Shown here: piece by piece, positions 1 to 7,337 of the stretch
Position numbering within the stretch: position 1 is the first letter of the stretch
How the letters are laid out: each line of letters begins with the position of its first letter
Assembly (NCBI GenBank): GCA_009917445.1
Contig: QZEE01000008.1
Coordinates: 60,193 to 124,192 of the forward strand
Source of the DNA: a bacterium D16-76
Lineage (GTDB): Bacteria; Bacillota; Clostridia; Oscillospirales; Acutalibacteraceae
DNA: 64,000 nucleotides
Direction of reading: 5' to 3'
Made by a program: the position numbers and the translations under genes
The notes under the pieces: model-generated
Databases searched by the model: none
What the model was told of the DNA's origin: nothing
The model's input: the letters and a program-made list of their open reading frames with translations, nothing else

Positions 1-1
1 G

Positions 2-388
2 TATGTGGAGCACAACAGCCCGGATACGTTGGAGCTGGAACGGATGTATGAGGATTTTGCCCGCGTGACTGCCGAGGACAGCGATGCCCAGCTGGTGCTG
101 GTGGAGGGGCTTTTTGCCCTGTACCTGGACAAGATACGGGAAGGGGCGGATTTAAAAATCTTTGTGGATCTGCCTTCGGATGAGCGGCTGGCCAGGCGCA
201 TTGTGCGGTTTATGGCGTGGGGGCAGACCTTTGAAGAGGTGACGGAGCGGTATTTGGACACGGTGCGTTTCCGGCACAACGAGCTGATTGAGCCCACCCG
301 CTGGCATGCGGACCTGGTGGTAAACGGCACCTTGGACCGGGGGCAGGGGGTGGAGATTGTCCGGAGCTTTATTGAAAAAAACCTGTAA
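2..388 (+). CDS. Uridine kinase-like P-loop kinase (5' truncated by window edge)
   Basis: Only the C-terminal 128 residues are in the window; the reading frame is already open at base 2 and the P-loop lies outside. The visible part matches the uridine kinase/phosphoribulokinase-like family, which phosphorylates uridine or cytidine in pyrimidine salvage. Signs are the strand ending LVLVEGLFALY (Walker-B-like), then DLKIFVD, the arginine-rich lid segment RLARRIVR, and a C-terminal EPTRWHADLVV segment typical of these enzymes. It ends at TAA, followed by a dispersed repeat. The substrate cannot be fixed from this fragment; the family call is fairly secure. Confidence 0.75.
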   Translation, partial: YVEHNSPDTLELERMYEDFARVTAEDSDAQLVLVEGLFALYLDKIREGADLKIFVDLPSDERLARRIVRFMAWGQTFEEVTERYLDTVRFRHNELIEPTRWHADLVVNGTLDRGQGVEIVRSFIEKNL

Positions 389-397
389 GCTTAGGGT

Positions 398-461
398 CTG
401 TTTTAAAACGCTGAAACGCCGTCTTTTCGTTTAAAATGGACGGCTTCTGCGTCAAAAACCC
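398..461 (+). repeat. Dispersed repeat, family A copy 1
   Basis: This stretch begins CTGTTTTAAAACGC and runs through TTAAAATGGACGGCTTC to GCGTCAAAAA. The same sequence with a few changes occurs on the opposite strand at 12710-12774, and half copies lie at 12552 and 12621. It sits between the kinase stop codon and the MarR promoter. It is probably a small non-coding mobile or extragenic palindromic element. Confidence 0.75.
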
Positions 462-502
462 GTCATTCCCTCTATTTTCAAACAAGCCCTGGCAAAAAAC
501 CT

Positions 503-532
503 TTGACTTTTGCTGGGCGCAGGTACTATAAT
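503..532 (+). promoter_or_regulatory. Sigma-70 promoter for marR-like gene
   Basis: TTGACT (503-508) and TATAAT (527-532) are separated by 18 bp, 36 bp upstream of the chosen ATG. Confidence 0.75.
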
Positions 533-567
533 ATTTCGTATACCCGGTTGGTGTGGAGGTGAGGCCC

Positions 568-1029
568 ATGGGAGAATCGGCAAAGAAAACGGAAAAGCGG
601 GACCATTTTGTACGGGAATTTGGCCGGGCGCTGACTTTTTTGCAGCGCAGCCGCAGCAAATTTATGGGGGAGAGGCTGCGGGACTACGGGTTTTCTGGGG
701 CCATGTACATGATTTTGCTGCATGTAGACCGGCACCCCGGCGCCAGCCAGGACAGCATTGCCAACCACATGTACATCAACAAATGCAACGTGGCCAGGCA
801 CACGAAAAAGCTGGAAGCCCTGGGCTACCTGCGCCGGGAGACCGACCGGGCTGACCGCCGCCAAAACAACCTGTACCTGACCGACGAGGGCAAGGCTTTA
901 GCCCCGGAAATACGGGGGTATCTGGGCCAGTGGGGAAAAGAAATCACCGCTGGGCTGCAGGAAGAGGAAAAAGCCACGCTGCTGGCCCTGCTGACCAAAA
1001 CAACGGGGCAGGCCCCCAAAAATCCATAA
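568..1029 (+). CDS. MarR family transcriptional regulator
   Basis: This 153-residue protein is the normal size for a MarR-type winged-helix dimer that binds DNA and often responds to small phenolic or drug-like ligands. The winged-helix core is visible at about residues 50-110: a recognition-helix region SQDSIANHMYINKCNVARH, then LEALGYLRRE, then the wing with TDRADRRQNNLYLTDEG. The ATG at 568 follows GGAGGTGAGG at a good distance; an in-frame GTG at 553 lies within that ribosome site and is unlikely. It has its own promoter and terminator, so it is monocistronic. Its target is not evident; no efflux pump is adjacent. Confidence 0.88.
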   Translation: MGESAKKTEKRDHFVREFGRALTFLQRSRSKFMGERLRDYGFSGAMYMILLHVDRHPGASQDSIANHMYINKCNVARHTKKLEALGYLRRETDRADRRQNNLYLTDEGKALAPEIRGYLGQWGKEITAGLQEEEKATLLALLTKTTGQAPKNP

Positions 1030-1037
1030 AAACAGCC

Positions 1038-1075
1038 AAAAAGGGCCGGTATGTCTGCACATACCGGCCCTTTCG
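1038..1075 (+). terminator. Intrinsic terminator after marR-like gene
   Basis: An 11-bp perfect stem (GGGCCGGTATG / CATACCGGCCC) with a 6-nt loop is followed by TTT. A flanking A-run means it could also serve the converging CBS gene. Confidence 0.75.
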
Positions 1076-1085
1076 CGGTTTTCGG

Positions 1086-1163
1086 GTCAACCCCTTTTCC
1101 AAAAGGGGTTGTGGGGTTCTTAGGGGCAAAGCCCCTAAGCCGTCGGAGGCGGCCTTGCCGCAG
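1086..1163 (+). repeat. Modular hairpin repeat, family B
   Basis: Two successive hairpins, AACCCCTTTTCC/AAAAGGGGTT and CTTAGGGGC/GCCCCTAAG, are followed by the tail CCGTCGGAGGCGGCC. The same architecture (variable hairpin plus GCCGGAGGC-like tail) recurs at about 15057, 39046 and 42130. It lies just downstream of the CBS gene stop. Confidence 0.65.
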
Positions 1164-1165
1164 GC

Positions 1166-1882
1166 TCAGTCCAGGTTGCCTAAAACATCCCAGGGGGTGA
1201 GCATGCCTAAAAGCTTTTGGTCCAGGCGGCCGTGTTCGGTGATGAAGATGACGGAGACGCGCTGGTTGCGGCCTTTTACCTTCTCAAACATCTCCCGCAC
1301 GGTTAGGTAGCTGGTGTCTTTGGCGACGAACTCGTAGTTTTCTGCATGCTTTTCTACGGCTATGTAGTCGCGCAGGTCGCCGATAGTGGTTTCGGGGGTG
1401 ATGCCCTGGGCGTGGCTGCGCAGCATATAGCGCATGATAACGCCAGAGCTGAACACCCCCAAAAAGGCCCCGTTGTTCATGACCGGGATGTGGGAGAAGC
1501 CGTTTTTATCCATGATATCCATGACCCGCAGCACCTTCTGCTGGGTAGAGGCTTTCATGACCTGTTCGCCCCGGGTGGCGAACTCCAGGGCCAGGGGGGG
1601 CTTGCGCACAAAGTCTAAAATCTCCCGCATGGCGTCCACCAGGGGCCCGGAGGGCTCTGCCACGGGGATGCCCCCCAGGTTGGCGTTGTGGGTGAGCAGG
1701 TTGCGCAACTCCCGGCAGACGTTGAGCTTATCCCGGATGGGGGCGCTTTCGGGGTCTTTGGTGAATTCAAAGACGACACTGGAACACTTGCGCCGGGCGT
1801 GGCGGTATTTGTCCTCCAGCTCGTCTTCCAGCTGTTTGTACATGTCTAAAAAAATGTGTACCTTTGTCCCGTTCCTTTGCAT
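1166..1882 (-). CDS. CBS-domain protein with HEPN-like N-terminal region
   Basis: The protein has 238 residues. The C-terminal half holds two CBS repeats, which usually bind adenosine nucleotides and sense energy state. They are visible from QVMKASTQQKVLRVMDIM through SHIPVMNNGAFLGVFSSG and again around YLTVREMFEKV to VIFITEHGR. The first ~100 residues are alpha-helical and carry RNLLTH, an R-x4-H arrangement reminiscent of HEPN RNases; this is only suggestive. The ATG at 1882 follows GGAGGTGG. The frame stays open upstream to an ATG at 2041 that overlaps the hydrolase stop (TAATG), adding ~53 Lys/Arg/Pro-rich residues (GRKPKPGRPRK). That longer form lacks a good ribosome site. Ligand and partner are unknown. 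Confidence 0.7.
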   Translation of the reverse strand: MQRNGTKVHIFLDMYKQLEDELEDKYRHARRKCSSVVFEFTKDPESAPIRDKLNVCRELRNLLTHNANLGGIPVAEPSGPLVDAMREILDFVRKPPLALEFATRGEQVMKASTQQKVLRVMDIMDKNGFSHIPVMNNGAFLGVFSSGVIMRYMLRSHAQGITPETTIGDLRDYIAVEKHAENYEFVAKDTSYLTVREMFEKVKGRNQRVSVIFITEHGRLDQKLLGMLTPWDVLGNLD

Positions 1883-2040
1883 ATTCCCACCTCCGGCCCC
1901 AGGGGTGTTTTCCTGGGGAATGGGGCCACGTTTATAGGTTTTTGGTTTTCCCGGCGGCGCGGCCTTCCCGACGGCCCGGTTTTTCCGGGGCCTGCCGGGC
2001 TTGGGCTTGCGGCCGCTGTGGGAGGGGCCCCGCCCGCCCA

Positions 2041-2958
2041 TTACAGCTTCTCCCGTAGCCAGTGGAGTACATCGGCGTATACTTGCTCTTTCCCGTTTTC
2101 GTTTAAGATCTCGTGGCGCATGGCTGGGTAGAGCTTTAGGGCTACGTCCTCTATGCCGGCTTCTTCCAGCCAACCGGTCACCTGCCGGGGGCCTTGGCCG
2201 TAGCTGCCCACGGGGTCTTCTTCGCCGGCAATGAGGTAGATGGGCAGTCCCTTGGGCACTTGGCGGGCCCAGTGGGGGCCGGTGATCTGGCTGAGGCCGG
2301 TGAAGAGATCTAAGTACCCGGAGGCGGTGAAGGGGAAGCCGCACATGGGGTCGGCTTCAAAATCGATACAGACCTGGTCTACGGTGGAGAGCCAGGCTGA
2401 TTTGTTTACGGGGTTTTCAATGCGGCTGTTGTATGCGCCGGTGGCGATTTTATCCAGCAGGCGGCCTGGGGATTTGGGGCCTTTTATCCTGCACTGCAGG
2501 GCGGCCAGGGCTTTGCCGGCTTTTACGCCGGGGTTTTCGCCCATGGTGCCGCAGAGGACGCAGCCGGTAAGGCCCTGCCCATAGCGGGCAAGGTAAGACC
2601 GGGACAAAAACGACCCCATGCTGTGGCCCAGCAGGAACAGGGGCAGGCCGGGATGCCGGGCGGCGGCTTGCTCCGTAAGGGCGTGGATGTCTTGGACGAC
2701 GGATGCCCAGCCGTTGCGGGCGGCAAAGTAGCCCTGCTGCCGGGCAGACATGCCGTGGCCGGCGTGGTCGTTGGCGTAGACGGCAAAGCCGTTTTCCGCT
2801 AGAAAGCGGGCAAAATGGCCGTAGCGGCCGCTGTGCTCGGCCATGCCATGGACCAGCACCAACACAGCGGCGGGGGACTCCCCCACCCAGCTGCGGGAGA
2901 AGATTTCCCCTTCGCCGCTGCTGGCGGGGCGGGTCCATTCTTGATAGGCGGTTTTCAT
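2041..2958 (-). CDS. Alpha/beta hydrolase, lysophospholipase/monoacylglycerol lipase type
   Basis: This 305-residue protein is a serine hydrolase of the Hydrolase_4 type, normally acting on lysophospholipids or monoacylglycerols at the membrane surface. LVHGMAEHSGRY forms the oxyanion region, AVYANDHAGHGMS follows, and GHSMGS carries the nucleophile serine. The acid and histidine are probably in IAGEEDPVG and AMRHEILNE near the C-terminus, as in this family. The ATG follows AAAGGAGGGACC. The CBS-domain gene is immediately downstream, possibly co-transcribed. No signal peptide is seen, so it is probably cytoplasmic. The precise lipid substrate is not known. Confidence 0.85.
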   Translation of the reverse strand: MKTAYQEWTRPASSGEGEIFSRSWVGESPAAVLVLVHGMAEHSGRYGHFARFLAENGFAVYANDHAGHGMSARQQGYFAARNGWASVVQDIHALTEQAAARHPGLPLFLLGHSMGSFLSRSYLARYGQGLTGCVLCGTMGENPGVKAGKALAALQCRIKGPKSPGRLLDKIATGAYNSRIENPVNKSAWLSTVDQVCIDFEADPMCGFPFTASGYLDLFTGLSQITGPHWARQVPKGLPIYLIAGEEDPVGSYGQGPRQVTGWLEEAGIEDVALKLYPAMRHEILNENGKEQVYADVLHWLREKL

Positions 2959-3007
2959 GGCGGTCCCTCCTTTTGCTTGTGGCTAGGATACGTTTTGGTT
3001 GGGGGTT

Positions 3008-4204
3008 TTAGAACAGCTCGGCCAGGTGGCAGGGCTTGGGGTAAAAGACCTGGGCAAAGGGGGCGGCGGGGTTGTGGATGGTGATGTCGGGCATCCAGCG
3101 CAGCTCTTGAATGTGGTGGACGCCGCAAAGCAGCGCCGCTAAGCGGCCGGGGCCCAGGGTGATGTCGGGCGGGGCCTGCACACGCCCTACCTGGTTGGGA
3201 GCGCCCGCTTGGAATGTAAGGCGGAAGGGGCCCTGGTTTTGGGGGAGCATGGGGTCGTTTACTTGCAGCGTAAGGGCGCCGTCGCCTTTGCATACGCACA
3301 GGGCCAGGAGCTTTTCCGTGTTGACGGCCCGCACCATGCCGTTAAAGAAGCTTTCCACTTTTACGTCGGCACATTCTGCCAGAAGGGGGGCTACGGCGGC
3401 CCAGTTGGGCAGGGAGAAGCGCAGGGCCTTATAGTAAGCGGAGAAGGAGCGGCGCAGGAAAGCGGCCAGGGCTTGGAAGGCATGGGCGTCCCGGAAAAGG
3501 AAGGCGTTGCGGGCGCCAAAGTCTGGGCGGGCGTTTAATTCGCTGCCGTCGCGCCCGACGATGCAGAAGGAGGCGGGCTGGCCTTTTTCGTCTTCCCAAA
3601 GGTAGATATAGCGCTTTTCTGCCAGCAGGTCCTTTTCCAGCAGCTCGGGGTCGTAGGCTTCCCGGCGGGCGGCTAGGTTGCAGCCGGCGTAAAAGGCATT
3701 GTAGACGTCCAGCAGGGGCGACAGGCCGTCGCCGGGGAAAAGCTGGCGTACCTTGCCGCCAAAGTCCCCGGTGGGCAGGCTGCCCATGGGCACGTGCCAC
3801 AGCTGGCACCCTACGCTGTTGGCGTAGCCGAATTTTTCATAATAGCCGGTGCTGAAGGGGTACAGGGCCGAGAGCAGGCAGCCACGGTCGTACAGGTCTT
3901 CCAGCGACGCCTGCATGCAGGCGCGGATGGCGCCGCCCCGGCGCTGGGCGGGCAGGCTGGCTACGCCGCCCACGCCGCCTAAGCCTACGGTGTGGCCGTC
4001 AAAGTGCACCTGGTAGTGGTTCATGGCCAGGCAGGCGCAGGGGGAGCTGCCGTCAAAGGCGGCCCACCAGTCTGTGTTTGACTGGGGCTTTTCGGCCTTG
4101 CTTTTTTCCCGCTCCTTTTCCATGTCAAAGGGGCTCTCAAAGGCCACGGCGTTTATAAGCCTGGCCTGCCAGAGTTCGTGTGGTTGTAGTTGCCTTACCG
4201 TCAT
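3008..4204 (-). CDS. GNAT N-acetyltransferase, Eis-like
   Basis: This 398-residue protein has the double-GNAT plus sterol-carrier-like layout of the Eis family (about 400 residues), which acetylates amines using acetyl-CoA. GGVGGVASLPAQRRGGAIRA is the first acetyl-CoA segment (beta4-alphaP loop with an R/Q-x-x-G-x-G/A-like turn). YPFSTGYYEKFGY is the typical following motif in this family. The C-terminus ends in a hydrophobic LAELF; Eis enzymes use the C-terminal carboxylate as a base. I chose ATG 4204 because it matches family length; the frame is open to 4309, which is promoter DNA. The ribosome site is weak. Substrate is unknown. Confidence 0.8.
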   Translation of the reverse strand: MTVRQLQPHELWQARLINAVAFESPFDMEKEREKSKAEKPQSNTDWWAAFDGSSPCACLAMNHYQVHFDGHTVGLGGVGGVASLPAQRRGGAIRACMQASLEDLYDRGCLLSALYPFSTGYYEKFGYANSVGCQLWHVPMGSLPTGDFGGKVRQLFPGDGLSPLLDVYNAFYAGCNLAARREAYDPELLEKDLLAEKRYIYLWEDEKGQPASFCIVGRDGSELNARPDFGARNAFLFRDAHAFQALAAFLRRSFSAYYKALRFSLPNWAAVAPLLAECADVKVESFFNGMVRAVNTEKLLALCVCKGDGALTLQVNDPMLPQNQGPFRLTFQAGAPNQVGRVQAPPDITLGPGRLAALLCGVHHIQELRWMPDITIHNPAAPFAQVFYPKPCHLAELF

Positions 4205-4280
4205 ACCATACCTTGCCTGCCGGGGGGCAGGCCCTTTCGCTAAAATTTGCCAGGACAGCCTGGCTTTTTTGTTTAACCTT

Positions 4281-4309
4281 ATAGTACCATTTCGCGGGGT
4301 GGAAGTCAA
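4281..4309 (-). promoter_or_regulatory. Sigma-70 promoter for Eis-like gene
   Basis: On the minus strand TTGACT (4309-4304) and TACTAT (4286-4281) are 17 bp apart; the start codon is about 77 bp downstream. Confidence 0.7.
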
Positions 4310-4325
4310 GAAGGGGACGGCGCGG

Positions 4326-4415
4326 TTTTGCCCCTAAGAACCCCGAAGCAACGCTAACGCGTAGTGTTTGCGTTTGCCCACACTTTGAAAAGGTGGACGA
4401 AACTTTCGCGTTTCT
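4326..4415 (-). repeat. Modular hairpin repeat, family B/C copy
   Basis: Read on the minus strand it contains GTTTCGTCCACCTTTTCAAA, GGCAAACGCAAAC, CGCGTTAGCG and GGGGTTCTTAGGGG. The same four blocks occur at 38954-39062 in a different order, so the element is modular and rearranged between copies. Confidence 0.7.
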
Positions 4416-4510
4416 TCCTTTGTGGCTTGGCGGCTGGCAGATGTAAAGGCTAGCTTGCCCAAAAGTGTGGTGGATATAAGGGGGGATTTTTTGGCGGGAC
4501 TGCGGCGGGT

Positions 4511-4574
4511 AAAAAGGCCGCCCTGTCTGGCGAGGCCGGCTGGGTGCGGGCCTGACAGGCAGGGCGGTTTTTTG
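4511..4574. terminator. Bidirectional intrinsic terminator
   Basis: CCGCCCTGTC pairs with GACAGGCAGGGCGG around a structured loop. T-runs follow on the plus strand (TTTTTT) and on the minus strand (TTTTTACC). It lies directly after the stop codon of the kinase-DegV gene. Confidence 0.7.
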
Positions 4575-4585
4575 AGGGGATGGGG

Positions 4586-7285
4586 TTAATCGATCCGGTC
4601 TTGCCCGGACACCTGGAAAAAGGAGACGGCAGTGTCGTCCCTTCGCATAAACAGCAGGCCAAAGGACCCGGGCCCGCAATTGCTGGCAATGGCGGAGGAG
4701 GCTTTTTGCAGGTAGACCCGTTTGAAGGGGCAGTATTGCTGGACAAGGCTTTGGATCAACTGGAGCTTTTCTTTGTCCATGCCGGAGTAGGTGATGAACA
4801 GGATGCGGCGGTCGATGTTACGGGTATCCTGCAGCAGCTGGCGGACATAGCTTTTGGCCACACGGGGGAAGCTGCCCATTTTCATGCCGCCCACCACCAT
4901 TTTGGATTTCTTCAGGACAAGGACCGGGTGCAGCAGGAGGGAATCGCAAAGGACCTGGATATGCTTGGAGATGCGCCCGGCCTGGCACAGCATACGGGTG
5001 TCGTTTATGATAAAGGCGGAAGAGATGAAGCGGTCCATGTGCCCTATGGCTTCGGCGATTTCTTCTTTGGAGGCATGGTGTTCGGCCATGTACGCTGCGC
5101 ACAGCACCACAAGGCCCATACTGCTGGACAGGTGGCCGGAATCGATGACCGTGACGTTTTCAAAGGATTTGGCCGCTTCGCAGGCGTTCTGGTACCCGGC
5201 GCTGACATGCTTTGCCATAGTGATGTGGACGACGTTCTGGGCCTCGGTGAGCTTTTGGGCGAAGAAGCGCTCGTAGTCTTCTACCTCGGGGGCCTGGGAA
5301 TACCCGCTGCGCCCCTCGGAAATGTGCATGAGGAGCTCGTCTGCTTTTAGCTCCTGCTCATCTAGGAAGCGGCCTTCGTCGGTACAGACATAGTAAGGGC
5401 ATACGGAAATGTCGAATTTTTTGCGCAGGGAGCTGGGCAGGTCGCACACGCTGTCGGTGGTGACCAGGATGGAGCGGCGCTTGACCTGCTCGAAAATCAG
5501 GATATCTTTTTCAATATCGGACTGGCTGGCTTCTTCGTTTAAATGGACCAGCTCTTTGGGCAGGATGCTTAGGACGGCCGCTTCCAGCAGAGCGCCGCTG
5601 ACCGGCTTTGCCAGGTAGCCGCTGAAGCCTTCCTTACGGTAAAGGAGCTGGTTGTCGCTGCCGGCGTTGGCGGTTAGGGCTACTACGGGGACATCTTGGC
5701 ACAGGCCTACAGGCTGGGCCCGCAGGGCGTGCAGGCACTGGATGCCGTCCATTTCGGGCATCATGTGGTCCATAAGGATGCAGTCGTAGTGGTGGTTTTG
5801 GGTGAGCTTTAGACATTCGGCGCCGCTTTTGGCGGTATCGATGTGGATTTTGGTGTCGGCCAGCAGCTTGCTTACGACCATCAGGTTCATGTCGTTGTCG
5901 TCGACTATGAGGATATGGGCGTCCGGCGCCTCAAAGCTTTGCTGGTAGGTTTCGTTTTCGTGGCTTTTTGCCCGGGAAGCCAGGGTAAAGGAGCCCAGCT
6001 CCTTTTCGTCCACAATGTCCTGGTCCAGCCGGACAATGAAGGTGGAGCCTTTGGTGTAGACGCTGTTTACGCTGATTTCGCCGCCCATCATTTCTACCAG
6101 CTGGTGGACGATGCTCAGGCCCAGGCCGGTGCCTTCGATGTAACGGTTTTTCTCTTCGTCTACACGGCGGAAGGCGTTGAAGATGTAGGGGATGTTCTCT
6201 TTTTTGACGCCCTGGCCGGTGTCCTCTACAGAGTACCACACCCGCACCTGGTTGAGCCCCCGGCGCTCGCAGCGGACCGAAAGGGTGATGGAGCCTTCGC
6301 TGGTGTATTTTACGGCGTTATTCAGCAGGTTGATAAGGATCTGCTTGATGCGCACTTCGTCCCCGCAGAGCATGCTGGGGATGGAGGAATCTACATGGAG
6401 CTTGAATTCCAGCCCTTTTTCCTTGGCTTTTATCCAGATCATGCTGACGATTTCGGAGAAGAGGGCGCCGGTTTCGTAGGAGACGTTGACAATCTCCATT
6501 TTGCCGGATTTGATTTTGGACAGGTCCAGGGTGTCGTTGATAAGCGTAAGCAGGAGCTTGCTGGCCCCCTGGATGTTGCGGGCGTTTTCCGCTACGTCCT
6601 CGGGGATATCGCCCCGGAGGATGATTTCATTGAGCCCGATAATGGTGTTGATGGGGGTGCGGATCTCGTGGCTCATGCTGGAAAAAAAGTGGTTTTCGGC
6701 CCGGTTCAGCTCTTCGATCTCTTTTTTCTGCTGCTGGGAAAGCTCGTTTTCCTCTTCATACATACGGTTTAAGAACATGAGCAGCAAACTGGTGAGAAGC
6801 CCCACCATGACAACGGAGAACGCCGAGTCGAAAAAAGAGGACTGCTGGGTGCTTTGCGTGGCAAGCTCGGGGTGGTAAAGGGCCACGGCGTAGCAAAGCA
6901 GCGTTTCGGCGATGCAAAGGGTGAAAAACACGACCATACGCCTTCCCCGGAGGGTGAGGCAGACATAGATGAAACAGAATATAAACCACTCTGGCACCCC
7001 GCTGTAAAACCCGCCGGCTGAAAAAAAGCTGAGGGGGAACAGCAGGAGCAGCAGGATGGTAATAGCGGTGGCGCCTGTTTGGATACGCTCTTTTTGGATA
7101 CTTATTTTCACGATCAGGCCCATGGCGGCCAGGCTTACCACCAGCACCAGGATATTCCAGATGCTGCGGCCCATAGGCATGATCAGCAGCAGGGCCCCCA
7201 TGCAGGTAAGCGTTACAAGGAGGAACATCCGGTCGCGCAGGCTGATACGGTGATCGTTGATGAGTTGAAACCATTTTTTAATCAC
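4586..7285 (-). CDS. Hybrid sensor histidine kinase-receiver-DegV fusion protein
   Basis: This protein has 899 residues. Residues ~20-172 contain about six membrane segments with no large extracellular sensor. A short coiled linker follows, then HisKA with SSMSHEIRTP (His206), HATPase with NLLNNAVKYT, DTGQGV and GTGLGLS (~310-420), and a receiver domain (~456-575) with VDDND and phospho-acceptor Asp506 in MDHMMP. Residues ~605-885 form a full DegV domain: TTDSVCDLP, GYSQAPEVEDY, IDSGHLSSSMG, AGRISK and NCGPGSFG. DegV/FakB proteins bind a fatty acid for phosphorylation by FakA. The fusion suggests that lipid occupancy is coupled to phosphorelay, which is inference. Start is GTG after GGAAGGGATG. 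It is the last gene of a three-gene signalling operon. Confidence 0.85.
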   Translation of the reverse strand: MIKKWFQLINDHRISLRDRMFLLVTLTCMGALLLIMPMGRSIWNILVLVVSLAAMGLIVKISIQKERIQTGATAITILLLLLFPLSFFSAGGFYSGVPEWFIFCFIYVCLTLRGRRMVVFFTLCIAETLLCYAVALYHPELATQSTQQSSFFDSAFSVVMVGLLTSLLLMFLNRMYEEENELSQQQKKEIEELNRAENHFFSSMSHEIRTPINTIIGLNEIILRGDIPEDVAENARNIQGASKLLLTLINDTLDLSKIKSGKMEIVNVSYETGALFSEIVSMIWIKAKEKGLEFKLHVDSSIPSMLCGDEVRIKQILINLLNNAVKYTSEGSITLSVRCERRGLNQVRVWYSVEDTGQGVKKENIPYIFNAFRRVDEEKNRYIEGTGLGLSIVHQLVEMMGGEISVNSVYTKGSTFIVRLDQDIVDEKELGSFTLASRAKSHENETYQQSFEAPDAHILIVDDNDMNLMVVSKLLADTKIHIDTAKSGAECLKLTQNHHYDCILMDHMMPEMDGIQCLHALRAQPVGLCQDVPVVALTANAGSDNQLLYRKEGFSGYLAKPVSGALLEAAVLSILPKELVHLNEEASQSDIEKDILIFEQVKRRSILVTTDSVCDLPSSLRKKFDISVCPYYVCTDEGRFLDEQELKADELLMHISEGRSGYSQAPEVEDYERFFAQKLTEAQNVVHITMAKHVSAGYQNACEAAKSFENVTVIDSGHLSSSMGLVVLCAAYMAEHHASKEEIAEAIGHMDRFISSAFIINDTRMLCQAGRISKHIQVLCDSLLLHPVLVLKKSKMVVGGMKMGSFPRVAKSYVRQLLQDTRNIDRRILFITYSGMDKEKLQLIQSLVQQYCPFKRVYLQKASSAIASNCGPGSFGLLFMRRDDTAVSFFQVSGQDRID

Positions 7286-7337
7286 GCAGTCTTACATCCC
7301 TTCCAACACGGTATTTGCAAAAGGCGGCCGGGGTGTC

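Larger units (their letters stand above)
4205..4585. other. Intergenic: promoter, hairpin-repeat copy and terminator
   Basis: This 381-bp gap has no convincing gene. It carries the Eis-like promoter (4281-4309), a minus-strand copy of the modular repeat (about 4326-4415) and a bidirectional terminator (4511-4574). Confidence 0.7.
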
